DNA from: Streptococcus sp. Marseille-P6264 | Lineage (GTDB): Bacteria; Bacillota; Bacilli; Lactobacillales; Streptococcaceae | DNA length: 64,000 nucleotides | Reading direction: 5' to 3' | Assembly (NCBI RefSeq): GCF_902460355.1 | Contig: NZ_CABPTO010000005.1 | Location: 62,001 to 126,000, forward strand | Part shown: positions 46,289 to 56,304 of the stretch, one piece after another | Position numbering within the stretch: the first letter of the stretch is position 1 | Layout of the letters: each line of letters starts with the position of its first letter | Made by a program: the position numbers and the translations under genes | Notes under the pieces: generated by a model | What the model was told of the DNA's origin: nothing | What the model saw: the letters and a program-made list of their open reading frames with translations, nothing else | Databases searched by the model: none

Positions 46289-46315
46289 ATTATAGCATAT
46301 TTCCATATTGGAAAT
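46289..46315 (-). promoter_or_regulatory. scrK promoter with a dyad operator
   Basis: Minus strand extended -10 TGCTATAAT (-10 at 46289-46294). Immediately upstream is a 17-bp dyad ATTTCC-AATAT-GGAAAT (46299-46315) where a spacer would lie, a likely repressor site. No good -35. Confidence 0.5.
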
Positions 46316-46364
46316 GGCTCTATATTTTAGATTTTCCTCTGTAAATCTTAGCACTCAAGTAAAA

Positions 46365-46543
46365 AGAGAGTGGGACAGAAATCGGTAATTCGTTAGAATT
46401 CGATTTCGTCGTCCCACCTCCGCACAGTTGAGTAGTGCTCTAAAAGCTGATGAAACCAGCGTAGTAGAGCCCACTCAACCACTGCGTCTTGCTCGACAAT
46501 ACAAAGACAATTGAGAGGCTAGGACTTTTGTCCCAGCCTCTTT
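46365..46543 (+). repeat. Intergenic repeat element, copy D
   Basis: Full-length copy in the same orientation as copy A, between scrK and scrA. The middle stem has two changes (GTAGTGCTCT; AACCAGCG). It probably terminates scrA transcription. Confidence 0.9.
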
Positions 46544-46569
46544 CCTTTGTTGACTTTCTATAGCTAAGA

Positions 46570-48456
46570 TTAAGCTTTCACTTCAATAATCGCATCGCCT
46601 TTAGCAACAGTTCCTTCTGCTACTGGAGTCACAGATGCGTAGTCAGCTGTGTTAGTCACGATAACCATAGTCGTGTCATCCAGACCAGCTGCTGCGATTT
46701 TAGCTGAATCAAAAGTTCCAATAATATCGCCAGCTTTGACTTTAGAACCTTGAGAAACTTTTTGATCAAATCCTTCGCCATTCATAGACACTGTGTCAAT
46801 ACCAACGTGGATCAGGATTTCAGCACCATTAGCTGTCTTCAAACCATAAGCATGGCCTGTCGCAAAAGCGATCGTCACTTCTGCATCGGCTGGGGCATAA
46901 ACAACACCTTCAGTTGGTTTAATCGCAATCCCTTGACCCATAGCTCCGCTTGAGAAAACAGGATCATTTACATCGCTCAAAGCTACTACACTACCAACGA
47001 TTGGAGAAATGATTGTTTCATCTTGGAGAGCTGCTGGAACATTACCAGTTGTTTCTTCTTCGACAAGGCGCTCTGTAGTAGCATTTGTAGCAACTTCAGC
47101 TTCATCTTCGTAACCAAACATGTAAGTAAGGGCAAAACCAAGAGCGAATGATACAGCTACCATGAAGAGATATTGGAAGAGTTGTCCATTACCGATGTAA
47201 AGCATGGTACCTGGGATGATAGTGATACCATTACCAGTACCAGCAAGACCAAGGATAGAAGCCAAGCCACCACCGACAGCACCAGCGATCAATGAAAGGA
47301 AGAATGGTTTTCGGTAACGCAAGTTAACCCCGAAGATAGCTGGCTCTGTAATACCAAGGAAGGCAGAAAGAGCAGCTGGGAATGCAAGAGTTTTAAGTTT
47401 AGGATTTTTAGTTTTGACACCAACAGCAACGGTCGCAGCACCTTGAGCTGTCATAGCTGCAGTGATGATAGCGTTGAATGGGTTAGCATGGTCAGCTGCG
47501 AGCAATTGTACTTCAAGCAAGTTGAAGATATGGTGAACACCTGATACGACAATCAATTGGTGAACTCCACCGATCAGCAAACCACCTAGACCGAATGGCA
47601 AACCAAGAATAGCTTTTGTACCAATAAGGATGTAGTTTTCAACAACGTGGAAGACTGGTCCGATCACGAAAAGTCCAAGAATTGACATCACCAAAAGGGT
47701 TACAAATGGTGTGACCAAAAGATCCAAGACATCTGGCACAACCTTACGGACAGCTTTTTCAAACTTAGCTCCGACAACCCCGATAATGAAGGCTGGAAGA
47801 ACAGAACCTTGCAAACCAACGACTGGGATGAAGCCGAAGAATTTCATTGCAGTCACTTCACCACCAGAAGCAACAGCCCAAGCATTTGGAAGTGAGCCTG
47901 AAACAAGCATCATACCAAGAACGATACCAACGGCTGGATTTCCACCGAATACACGGAAGGTTGACCAAACCACCAAACCTGGTAGGATAATGAAGGCTGT
48001 ATCTGTTAAGATTTGAGTATAGGTCGTTACATCATCTGGAAGTGTCATTCCAAGAGCGTTCAAGAGACCACGAACACCCATGAAGAGACCAGTTGCTACG
48101 ATAACTGGGATGATTGGTACAAAGACATCACCGAATGTACGGATAGCACGTTGGAACCAGTTTCCTTGTTTAGCAGCTTCTGCTTTCATGTCATCTTTTG
48201 ATGAAGTTGGCAAGCCTAAGGCTACAACTTAGTCATAGATTTTATTAACCGTACCGGTACCAAAGATGATTTGGTATTGGCCTGAGTTAAAGAAAGCACC
48301 CTGAACTTTTTCTAGATTCTCGACAGTATTTTTGTCGATCTTTCCTTCATCTTTAACCATGACGCGCAGACGAGTCGCACAGTGGGCAACACTGTTAACG
48401 TTCTCACGTCCACCCAAGGCTTCGATGACCTTTTTTGCAATTTCAGTATTGTTCAT
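46570..48456 (-). pseudogene. scrA: Sucrose-specific PTS EIIBCA, interrupted by an in-frame stop
   Basis: One continuous frame of 629 codons encodes EIIB (residues 1-75, phosphocysteine in VAHCATRL), EIIC (about 95-450, ten or so hydrophobic segments) and EIIA (about 490-628, phosphohistidine in ILIHVGIDTV). Codon 76 is TAA (48229-48231): NKIYD-stop-VVALGLPTSSKDDM. GAA to TAA is the simplest change. EIIB could be made alone; EIICA only by restart, for instance at TTG 48213 or ATG 48189, neither with a good ribosome site. Upstream ATG 48456 follows AAGGAG. Promoter and operators are intact, so the lesion looks recent, or is a sequencing error. Confidence 0.88.
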
Positions 48457-48525
48457 TTGCAAAAATCTCCTTATAAAAATATTGTAAAACTTTTTGAAAG
48501 CGATTTTATCACCTTTACGAATATT

Positions 48526-48619
48526 ATTTTACCATGATTCAGAGATATGTCAAGCGTTTTGCAGAAAAAATATTTTTTTACTGTTAAATGTTGATTTTTC
48601 AGCAGAAAACGTTTACTAT
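48526..48619. promoter_or_regulatory. Divergent scrA / scrB promoters with operator and cre-like sites
   Basis: Leftward for scrA: -35 TTGACA (48548-48553), 16 nt, -10 TAAAAT (48526-48531). Rightward for scrB: -35 TTGATT (48591-48596), 17 nt, -10 TACTAT (48614-48619). Palindromic sites with a central CG: CTGCAAAACGCTTG (48551-48564) over the scrA -35, and AGAAAACGTTTACT overlapping the scrB -10 (from 48604). These suit the LacI-type ScrR and CcpA, as described for S. mutans scr genes. A third partial site TGAAAGCGATTT lies near 48495. Confidence 0.75.
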
Positions 48620-48655
48620 AGTAATAAGAAATAATATGATTCGGAGGACAAAAGA

Positions 48656-50110
48656 TTGGCTTGGACGACTGAAAAACGCTACAAACATTATGAAGACTGG
48701 ACTCAGGAAGAGGTACAGCAGATCAAAGAAAACATCGCTAGATCTCCTTGGCGGGCCAGCTATCATGTGGAGCCTCAAACTGGTCTGCTCAATGACCCCA
48801 ATGGCTTTTCTTACTTTGACGGCAAGTGGGTGGTTTTCTATCAAAACTTTCCTTTTGGGGCTGCCCATGGTCTCAAATGCTGGGTTCAATTAGAAAGTGA
48901 TGACCTAGTTCACTTCACTGAAACTGGCCTTCGGGTGCTGCCAGATACTGCTCTAGACAGCCACGGTGCCTACTCAGGCTCTGCCATGCAGTTTGGCGAC
49001 AAGCTCTTCCTCTTCTACACTGGTAACGTTCGTGATAAGAATTGGGTGCGTCACCCTTATCAAATCGGTGCCTTATTAGATAAAGCAGGCAATCTTGAAA
49101 AAATTGACAAGGTCTTGATTGAGCAACCTGCTGAAGCGACCGACCACTTTCGTGATCCGCAGATTTTCAACCACAAAGGGCAATTCTATGCCATTGTCGG
49201 CGGGCAAAATCTGGATAAGCAAGGCTATGTCAAGCTTTACAAGGCTGTTGATAATGACTATACCAACTGGGAAGTCGTCGGTGATTTAGACTTCGCCAAT
49301 GACAAGACAGCCTATATGATGGAGTGTCCTAATCTAGTCTTTATCAACGACCAACCAGTCCTGCTCTATTGCCCTCAAGGCTTGTCCAAGGAGGTGCTGG
49401 ACTATGGCAACATTTATCCAAATATGTATAAAATAGGTCAATCGTTTGACACAAACAAAGCTGGTATGACTGATCCTAGCCCTATCCAAAACCTGGACTA
49501 CGGCTTCGACTGCTACGCCACCCAAGCCTTCAACGCACCTGACGGTCGCGCACTGGCTGTCAGCTGGCTAGGCTTGCCTGATGTGGAATACCCATCTGAC
49601 CGCTTCGACCATCAAGGAACCTTCTCACTCGTCAAGGAATTAACCCTGAAAGACGGTAAGCTCTACCAATACCCAGTCGCAGCCATCAAGAATTTACGAG
49701 CGGAGGCTCAGCCTTTCACTGCGCTGGATAAGAGCAAGAATAGCTACGAGCTGGAGCTGAATCTCGCTGCAGACACTGAGCACGAAATCGTCCTCTTTGC
49801 AGACAAGGATGGCAAGGGGTTACGCATCAACTTCGACCTCAAGGCAGGCCAAGTGACCGTTGACCGCAGTCAGGCAGGGGAACAATATGCCCTAGACTTC
49901 GGAAGCAGCCGCAGTACCAGTCTTGACACTAAAGATACAACTGCCAATATCTTCATCGATAAATCGATTTTTGAAATTTTCATCAATAAAGGAGAGAAAG
50001 TATTTTCCGGCCGTGTCTTCCCGAGAGAAGACCAGACAGGCATTGCCATTACCAAGGGCAATCCAACCGGTACTTACTATGAATTAGAATATGGTCGCAA
50101 AGCTAACTGA
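48656..50110 (+). CDS. scrB: Sucrose-6-phosphate hydrolase
   Basis: A 484-residue GH32 enzyme splitting sucrose-6-phosphate into glucose-6-phosphate and fructose. Five-bladed catalytic domain with nucleophile Asp47 in LLNDPNG, transition-state motif FRDPQIF and acid/base Glu in MECPNLV; C-terminal beta-sandwich from about 340. It starts with TTG at 48656, 8 nt after CGGAGG; there is no in-frame ATG in the right place. Overlaps scrR by 20 bp. Confidence 0.94.
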   Translation: MAWTTEKRYKHYEDWTQEEVQQIKENIARSPWRASYHVEPQTGLLNDPNGFSYFDGKWVVFYQNFPFGAAHGLKCWVQLESDDLVHFTETGLRVLPDTALDSHGAYSGSAMQFGDKLFLFYTGNVRDKNWVRHPYQIGALLDKAGNLEKIDKVLIEQPAEATDHFRDPQIFNHKGQFYAIVGGQNLDKQGYVKLYKAVDNDYTNWEVVGDLDFANDKTAYMMECPNLVFINDQPVLLYCPQGLSKEVLDYGNIYPNMYKIGQSFDTNKAGMTDPSPIQNLDYGFDCYATQAFNAPDGRALAVSWLGLPDVEYPSDRFDHQGTFSLVKELTLKDGKLYQYPVAAIKNLRAEAQPFTALDKSKNSYELELNLAADTEHEIVLFADKDGKGLRINFDLKAGQVTVDRSQAGEQYALDFGSSRSTSLDTKDTTANIFIDKSIFEIFINKGEKVFSGRVFPREDQTGIAITKGNPTGTYYELEYGRKAN

Positions 50111-51056
50111 TGTAGCAAAACTAGCAGGAGTCAGCCCCACAACTGTTTCCCGCGTCATCAACAGAAAAGGCTACTTATCCGACAAAACGATTTCTAAGGT
50201 TGAAGCAGCCATGCGAGAATTGGCCTACAAGCCCAACAATCTGGCGCGAAGTCTCCAAGGTAAGTCAGCCAAGCTAATTGGACTTATTTTCCCTAATATC
50301 AGCAATGTCTTTTATGCAGAATTGATTGGCAAGCTAGAGCACGAGCTCTTTAAACAGGGCTATAAAACTATCATCTGCAATAGTGAGCATGATTCAGACA
50401 AGGAGCGTGAATACCTTGAGATGCTGGAGGCCAATCAGGTGGACGGCATCATTTCTGGTAGCCACAATCTAGGAATCGAGGACTACAATCGCGTGACTGC
50501 TCCCATCATTTCCTTTGACCGCAATCTTTCGCCAGATATTCCAGTTGTCTCCTCAGACAACTATGGCGGCGGAGTGCTGGCGGCTCAGACCTTGCTCAAG
50601 GCTGGCGCGCAAAACATCATCATGATTACTGGCAATGACAATTCCAACTCGCCGACCGGCCTGCGCCATGCTGGATTCGCCTCTGTTCTACCAGACGCTC
50701 CTATTATCAATGTGTCCAGCGACTTTTCTCCAGTCCGAAAGGAAATGGAAATCAAGCACATTTTGACTCACAAGAAGCCAGATGCCATCTTCGCATCAGA
50801 TGATTTGACAGCCATTTTAATTATGAAAGTCGCTCAGGAGCTAGGCATCCAGATTCCCGAAGATTTAAAAATCATCGGCTACGACGGCACCTACTTTGTG
50901 GAGAACTATTATCCTCAACTAGCTACTATTAAACAGCCACTGAAAGAGATTGCCAAACTTCTGGTCGATTTACTGCTACAAAAAATTGACAAGCAAGAAG
51001 TCACAACGACTGGCTACTTCCTGCCAGTGAACCTCTTGCCAGGCAAAAGTGTGTAA
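50091..51056 (+). CDS. scrR: Sucrose operon repressor, LacI family
   Basis: A 321-residue regulator: N-terminal HTH (KLTDVAKLAGVSPTTVSRVINRKGYLS) with hinge and a periplasmic-binding-type effector domain (KLIGLIFPNISNVFYAELI, IFASDDLTAI, IIGYDGT). Binds the divergent scr promoter region. Start overlaps the end of scrB by 20 bp, so translation is coupled and repressor levels follow scrB expression. Confidence 0.94.
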   Translation: MVAKLTDVAKLAGVSPTTVSRVINRKGYLSDKTISKVEAAMRELAYKPNNLARSLQGKSAKLIGLIFPNISNVFYAELIGKLEHELFKQGYKTIICNSEHDSDKEREYLEMLEANQVDGIISGSHNLGIEDYNRVTAPIISFDRNLSPDIPVVSSDNYGGGVLAAQTLLKAGAQNIIMITGNDNSNSPTGLRHAGFASVLPDAPIINVSSDFSPVRKEMEIKHILTHKKPDAIFASDDLTAILIMKVAQELGIQIPEDLKIIGYDGTYFVENYYPQLATIKQPLKEIAKLLVDLLLQKIDKQEVTTTGYFLPVNLLPGKSV

Positions 51057-51084
51057 TTTTCATTCAACCCCTACTAAATAAGAA

Positions 51085-51397
51085 AAAGAGGATGGGACAA
51101 AAAGATTTCAATTTTTAAAAATTTTAATTATTAAGCCCTTCAAATCTATAGTTAAATGCGAAAAGCGAACAAAGCAGAATTCTGATTACCAGAAAACTAG
51201 TTTTGTTCGCTTTTTATATTTGAGGTCGGACTTTTGTCCCAGACTCCTCAGTTGTCTTTGGATTGTCGAGCAAGACGCAGTGGTTGAGTAGGCTCTACTA
51301 GGCTGATTTCATCAGCTTTTACAGCCCTACTTAACTGTGCGGAGGTGAGACGACGAAATCGAATTCTAACCAATTACCGATTGCTGTCCCACTCTCA
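51085..51397 (-). repeat. Intergenic repeat element, copy E, with 129-nt insert
   Basis: A 313-bp copy between scrR and the pullulanase gene, accounting for nearly all of this gap. Its third hairpin is opened by a 129-nt segment (51103-51231) bounded by GGGACAAAA and TTTTGTCCC. The segment carries its own 13-bp hairpin (AAAAGCGAACAAA with a TTTTGTTCGCTTTT partner). The same segment lies reversed in copy H. Confidence 0.9.
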
Positions 51398-51462
51398 TTT
51401 TTATCTATCATGGCTGAGAAATATGGATTTCTACAACTGCTAGAGGAGAGTATTCTCTTCTA

Positions 51463-54400
51463 TTATTGCTTCTTTCTAGAAGCGAGCAAACCAGCAAAGA
51501 AAGCAAGAGTAGCACCTAAAAGTGCAAGCAGAGAAGTTTCTGTGCCAGTTTTAGGCAAGACTTTTTCTGTCGAAGCAGTCTCACTAGGACTTACTTTGTC
51601 CTGCTGTGGCTCTGCAGCAAGTGGTTTTTTACTCTCTGACGATGGAGATGTAGATGGAACTTGAACAAGCTTATTCGACAAGCTAGGGCTTTGTTCTTTT
51701 TGAAGCTCCTTAACACTGCCTTGAGACGGATTTTGCTGGATATCTTTACTTGCATCTTGAGGTTTTTCTTCTTGAGCTGGACTCGCCTTTTTAATCCGCA
51801 AAATTGTAGCTGTCAGCGGAGCTAGAGTCAAGCCATTGCTGTTTCTGGTGACACCTGCTGGATCTGAAATAGCAGAAACTCCTGCGGTATTGCCATCAGC
51901 CACAACCTCTGCGCCTGCTAGATGTTTGTAGGCTTCACCAAAGTTGAAATTTCGCTCCTTTTTGTCTGCATTGACAAAGACTGCATAAATATCGCCATTT
52001 GAAGCAACCACTTGGTAGCCAAGGACCAGATCTTCTTTCTCAACACCATCCTTGCCAGGCTGGGTAATGAGGGTCACATTTTGATCCACTTCTGCTTTGG
52101 AACTACGAGTGAAGGCGTCCGTTGATTTCCGCAGACTAATCAAGCCCTTCATATAAGCACGGCTCTTGGCATTTTCAGGGAATTTCTCCGAATCAGTCGC
52201 CTTGGTCCAGTCAAAATGGTTGACCGCGTCACTTGAATCATAAGAATCATGAATGAAATACGGGTATTCAAACGGTGTGCCGTCCTCATTGGTCAACAAA
52301 TGCGCTTTGTTTGGAACTTTGTCTTCAGAGACAGGATATTTATAGGCAGGATCGCGGAATTGCTTGGTCCGGCCGTACTCTTGACCAGAGTGGATGAATG
52401 GAGTTCCTTGCGAAGTCAGCATCATCAGATTTCCTAGGCGCAGACGGCGATGAATCTCTTGATTATTGGCAGCGACTGCTGGATCTTTCTTAATCGACTG
52501 GGCAATAATATCAAAGAGGGTCAGATTATCATGGGCCGCAATGTATTGGATCACATCCCCTGGGCTATCTGCCTCAAAATTGGTTGGCTGCGCCTTGATA
52601 TTCTTGAAAACATCTTCTACATTGCGTTTACCACCAGTGATAAAGGCTGGCGTTCCCTCATTTGGATAACCCGATTTCAAGGTGTTGCGAATGTCATCTG
52701 AGAAGACAGCCACCGTGTCTGTTGACTTCATCCAAGTCTGATCAGCAGGCTGGACTGCTTTATTTTCATCACCTGCATAAGTCTTCCAGCCCTCACCCAG
52801 CATAATGAGATTTGGATTGAGCTTTCTAGCTTCTTCAAAGGCTTTTTGGATGGACTCAGCATCGTGATCCCCCATCATATCAAAGCGGAAACCATCTACC
52901 TTGTACTGCTCTGTCAAGTACTTGATCGAATCCACCAAGATCCGTCTGCTCATATAGTGAGTAGTACCCAAGCGACCGCCACCAAAGCTGGTTCTCGGTG
53001 TACCATCCGCATCCATAAAGTGGTAGTAATTCGGCTCCAAATCTTCAAAGATAGAGGTCTTGGCTGTGTGATTATAGACCACGTCCATGATAACGCCCAT
53101 GCCACGCTTATGAATTTCGTTGACAAGATTTTTGAATTCCTCAATGCGCTTGGCTGGATCTGTCGGTGTGCTGGAGTACATACCTGTCAGCGAGAAGTAG
53201 TTTTGCGGGTCATAACCCCAGTTATAGTTGCTGTTGCTGGAAGCATACTTGTCCATGCGCTCAGCATTTTTCAGCTCATTTACAAAGTAATAACTTAGAA
53301 CTGGCAAGAGCTGAACATGCGTCACTCCCAAGTCTTTCAAATAATCCAATTTCTCAATGAAAGCTGAGAAGGTCCCAAATTGAGATTTCAAATCCTTTGA
53401 AATAGCTGGATCTGAAGTGAAATCACGAACGTGCGCCTCATAGATCAAGGCATCTTCCCGCTTCTTGAAGTTTGGAATATTGGCATAGGTTAAGTCTTTC
53501 GGTCCATATTCACTTGGATCTACAAAGGCCGCCTTAGCAATCTTGTAAGCATCCCCCTTGTCCGCATCTTCACTATTCCAAGCTGCCAAAGACTTGGCAT
53601 AAGGATCCAGCACAAGGACTTTTTTGCCGCCACGGCTAATTTCATAATGATAGAAATATCCACGATAGTCAGAAAGACCTAGCCCGCTCTCAGGCGTCAA
53701 GCTGCTAGTCCATGTACCAGACTCACCCCTCTGCATAGCTATGCGCCCAAGGACCTTGTTCTGATCTTCCTTGTCATAGACCACCAAATCGACTTGGTCC
53801 GCACTTGGTGACCAGAAGGTCAGGTCCACTTGTTTGCCCGCTTGAGAAACACGCGCGCCCAAATCACCATCATACTTGTAAAGACTATCCTTCAGCTGCC
53901 AGTTCATGCTGGTTTTGAATTGGTCATTGCCATATTTGATAAGGTAAGGTGACTGAGCTTGATTAAAATCACCAATCAATTTTGCGCTTTTATTCTTTGC
54001 GTCCAGAACCACATCTTTAACAGCGACTTCTCCGCCATCTTTGTTGGTAATTTTTAGGTTTTTCAGAATGTCTTCTTTTTTAGCGTTTTCCAAAGTAGAG
54101 AAGGTCGCCTCAATCTCTGTCAAACTAACATGCTGGGCTCCTGTCATGCGAATATCATTGACAAAGTATGGGTTGGTATAAACTGTTGGATCCGCATCAC
54201 GTAAGAAAATCTGGCTAGTCTTACCCAAATTTGCAAAATTATAATCCTGTTTTTGAATCTTCACATCATCTCCCGACTTGCTTTCATCTAAAAGCAGGAA
54301 ACCAACCATCTTTGCAGCCTCTTTCAGAGGAACATCTACGTAGCGACCGTATTTTCCAGTCTTCTCAAAGTCCACGCCATCAGGCCAATTTTGACCTGGA

Positions 54401-55275
54401 TTTTGCACATCTCCCCAGAGCCAGAGGGATTTCTTATCATACTGACCATCTGTGCGATAATAATTGATCCGAAGCATTCCTTCTTTTAAAGGCTCGGAGG
54501 TATGAGGATTATAATCTTTGTCAAACCAAACTTCATTCATCTGAGGGCTGAGCAGCTCAACCGTCTTATCACCCGTAATATTTTGACCTGCTGTATTGTT
54601 GATTAAGAGACTAACCTTGCTTCTTTTCTCTGCCATCTTGACATCAAGGTAATAGCCATAATCATCTTTTTTAGCTGTCGCAAAACTAGTCGCACCAGTC
54701 GGCCAACCTCCCTTTTGACCAGAAGGCGTTTCAACATCATCCCAAGTCCATAAACCTAAGCTATCCAGATTCTCGGATGGTAGATTTTTGAAATGGAAAC
54801 GCATATGGCCATCTGCGATAGCATCCTTTGTCGATGTCTCCGACTGACTAGTTGACGCTGGTTTTTCTTTCTCGTCAGATGCAGCTGTCTCCTTTGCTTC
54901 TTTCCCAGCTGCTTCTGGAGTCGCACTAGAGTCTGCCCCCTCTGTAGGCTGGGTAGCTTGACTTACTACTGCTTCAGGCTGGGCGCTTTTCTCGATATCT
55001 CCTTTTTGTTCGCTTTCTTTTTGCGCTGAACTATCCACTTCCTCAGCTTTTGCTTCATCTGCTGGCTTAGGCAAAACTTCTGAATTAGCAACTGATACTG
55101 TTTCCGTTGCTGGGCTAGTCGTAGTCTTTGTCTCATCCGCTTTGGCTAACTGAGCACCTCCAAAGAGGAAGCCAGATGCAATCACGACAGATGCTACTCC
55201 GACTTTTAAGCGACGAATCCCAAAATAATGACGCTTTTCACTGGTCCGAGACTGTAGATGATAGTTTCTTTTCAT
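51463..55275 (-). CDS. pulA: Cell-wall-anchored type I pullulanase
   Basis: A 1270-residue surface enzyme that cuts alpha-1,6 bonds in pullulan/glycogen-like glucans. Signal with a YSIRK-type motif (YFGIRRLKVGVASV), acidic Ser/Glu linker to about 145, two CBM41 modules (HFKNLPSENL...WTWDD; RINYYRTDG...WLWGD), a beta-sandwich and CBM48, then the GH13 barrel with VMDVVYNHT, nucleophile Asp799 (GFRFDMMGDHD), acid Glu828 (LGEGW) and Asp916 (AAHDNLT). C-terminal sorting signal LPKTG at 1240-1244, hydrophobic segment and RKKQ. Homologue of pneumococcal SpuA. Carbon catabolite control likely through the cre. Confidence 0.95.
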   Translation of the reverse strand: MKRNYHLQSRTSEKRHYFGIRRLKVGVASVVIASGFLFGGAQLAKADETKTTTSPATETVSVANSEVLPKPADEAKAEEVDSSAQKESEQKGDIEKSAQPEAVVSQATQPTEGADSSATPEAAGKEAKETAASDEKEKPASTSQSETSTKDAIADGHMRFHFKNLPSENLDSLGLWTWDDVETPSGQKGGWPTGATSFATAKKDDYGYYLDVKMAEKRSKVSLLINNTAGQNITGDKTVELLSPQMNEVWFDKDYNPHTSEPLKEGMLRINYYRTDGQYDKKSLWLWGDVQNPGQNWPDGVDFEKTGKYGRYVDVPLKEAAKMVGFLLLDESKSGDDVKIQKQDYNFANLGKTSQIFLRDADPTVYTNPYFVNDIRMTGAQHVSLTEIEATFSTLENAKKEDILKNLKITNKDGGEVAVKDVVLDAKNKSAKLIGDFNQAQSPYLIKYGNDQFKTSMNWQLKDSLYKYDGDLGARVSQAGKQVDLTFWSPSADQVDLVVYDKEDQNKVLGRIAMQRGESGTWTSSLTPESGLGLSDYRGYFYHYEISRGGKKVLVLDPYAKSLAAWNSEDADKGDAYKIAKAAFVDPSEYGPKDLTYANIPNFKKREDALIYEAHVRDFTSDPAISKDLKSQFGTFSAFIEKLDYLKDLGVTHVQLLPVLSYYFVNELKNAERMDKYASSNSNYNWGYDPQNYFSLTGMYSSTPTDPAKRIEEFKNLVNEIHKRGMGVIMDVVYNHTAKTSIFEDLEPNYYHFMDADGTPRTSFGGGRLGTTHYMSRRILVDSIKYLTEQYKVDGFRFDMMGDHDAESIQKAFEEARKLNPNLIMLGEGWKTYAGDENKAVQPADQTWMKSTDTVAVFSDDIRNTLKSGYPNEGTPAFITGGKRNVEDVFKNIKAQPTNFEADSPGDVIQYIAAHDNLTLFDIIAQSIKKDPAVAANNQEIHRRLRLGNLMMLTSQGTPFIHSGQEYGRTKQFRDPAYKYPVSEDKVPNKAHLLTNEDGTPFEYPYFIHDSYDSSDAVNHFDWTKATDSEKFPENAKSRAYMKGLISLRKSTDAFTRSSKAEVDQNVTLITQPGKDGVEKEDLVLGYQVVASNGDIYAVFVNADKKERNFNFGEAYKHLAGAEVVADGNTAGVSAISDPAGVTRNSNGLTLAPLTATILRIKKASPAQEEKPQDASKDIQQNPSQGSVKELQKEQSPSLSNKLVQVPSTSPSSESKKPLAAEPQQDKVSPSETASTEKVLPKTGTETSLLALLGATLAFFAGLLASRKKQ

Positions 55276-55317
55276 AAATAAAAAAACTCCTTTATTTTTT
55301 CCTATAGAAAATACGTA

Positions 55318-55366
55318 TGCAAACGTTTTCTGTATTTATTATACAGATTATCTATCGAAATGTAAA
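55318..55366 (-). promoter_or_regulatory. Pullulanase promoter with a cre site
   Basis: Minus strand -35 TTTACA (55361-55366), 17 nt, -10 TATAAT (55338-55343). A cre-like AGAAAACGTTTGCA (55318-55331) lies just downstream of the -10, positioned for CcpA repression. Confidence 0.75.
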
Positions 55367-55496
55367 GGTTTTCATAGATCATTTTTTATTCCAAAGCTTT
55401 ATGTATGATTTCTGATTTAGTTTTATACGGAATCCACCAGCTCTCTCTTTGTTGTTTAAGTTAATGAAACTAAATATTTCTTTAAACTCATCAAAA

Positions 55497-55674
55497 AGAG
55501 AGTGGGACAGAAATCGGTAATTCGTTAGAATTCGATTTCGTCGTCCCACCTCCGCACAGTTGAGTAGGGCTGTAAAAGCTGATGAAATCAGCCTAGTAGA
55601 GCCCACTCAACCACTGCGTCTTACTCGACAATCCAAAGACAATTGAGAGGCTAGGACTTTTGTCCCAGACTCTT
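55497..55674 (+). repeat. Intergenic repeat element, copy F
   Basis: Full-length copy nearly identical to copy A. The rest of the 55276-55824 gap holds the pullulanase promoter and about 150 nt with no recognisable element. Confidence 0.9.
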
Positions 55675-55824
55675 CTTTTAAAGTTTTTTTCATGTGGTTC
55701 AACCCCTGATTACCTTTTGGTGTTAGAATCACTACCGCTTTTCTTAGGCTATCACCTGCATTTCAATAGCACTGTCCGTTTTTTTAGAAAGATAAGATTT
55801 TCCCAAACTTTAAAGAAAATCGAA

Positions 55825-56031
55825 CTAATCTACATAAAAAAATCTTCTATAAATTCGAGCAATTGTTAAAACAATGATTAAAAGTATAGCTATTATAGAC
55901 AATACTATTTTCCCAAAACTTATTTCCGAACGGATTATAAAAATGTGAAAGAGAGGTGCCAATCCTACACCTATAGCAATTAGATAACTAACAAGGTTTA
56001 TTGCACCAAGACCTGCAAAAAAATGTTTCAT
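55825..56031 (-). CDS. Small hypothetical membrane protein
   Basis: A 68-residue protein with two hydrophobic segments (about 8-30 and 38-60) and a basic end (RIYRRFFYVD). The ribosome site is poor (GGG). It lies 55 nt after a similar small membrane protein gene and shares its promoter. No family recognised. Confidence 0.5.
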   Translation of the reverse strand: MKHFFAGLGAINLVSYLIAIGVGLAPLFHIFIIRSEISFGKIVLSIIAILLIIVLTIARIYRRFFYVD

Positions 56032-56086
56032 TTTAAATACCCAACTTTTTAACTTTCATTTTCTAGTGACTCTCTCTAAATCAATT

Positions 56087-56302
56087 TCATTGCTTACTTC
56101 TCGCCTTTTCAAAGAAATTTGATAGTAAATGTACTCCACTGAAGGCTATCACTATGTCAATTGGTAAGAAATAGTAATCCCATATAAAATGAGACAAACT
56201 CAATAATAGAAATAGAATACAATCAATATAACTATTCTTAAAATGTTCTGCGATTTTATGATATAGAAATGCAGTAATAACTGAAATCAAAACAATCGTC
56301 AT
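56087..56302 (-). CDS. Small hypothetical membrane protein
   Basis: A 71-residue protein with three hydrophobic stretches and a basic tail (FFEKARSKQ). AAGAGGAT lies 5-6 nt before the ATG, a good ribosome site. A 40-codon frame with protein-like sequence ends 2 nt before this start. No family recognised. Confidence 0.6.
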   Translation of the reverse strand: MTIVLISVITAFLYHKIAEHFKNSYIDCILFLLLSLSHFIWDYYFLPIDIVIAFSGVHLLSNFFEKARSKQ

Positions 56303-56304
56303 AC

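Noticed and set aside
48599..48889. 96-codon minus-strand frame opposite scrB
   Set aside because: Antisense to the conserved GH32 start and the scrB promoter; no ribosome site.
51103..51231. Insertion sequence or transposase in the repeat insert
   Set aside because: The 129-nt insert has no coding capacity and no target duplication was seen; described as a palindromic module instead.
51410..51664. 84-codon plus-strand frame opposite the 3' end of the pullulanase gene
   Set aside because: Antisense shadow of the low-complexity linker and sorting signal region.
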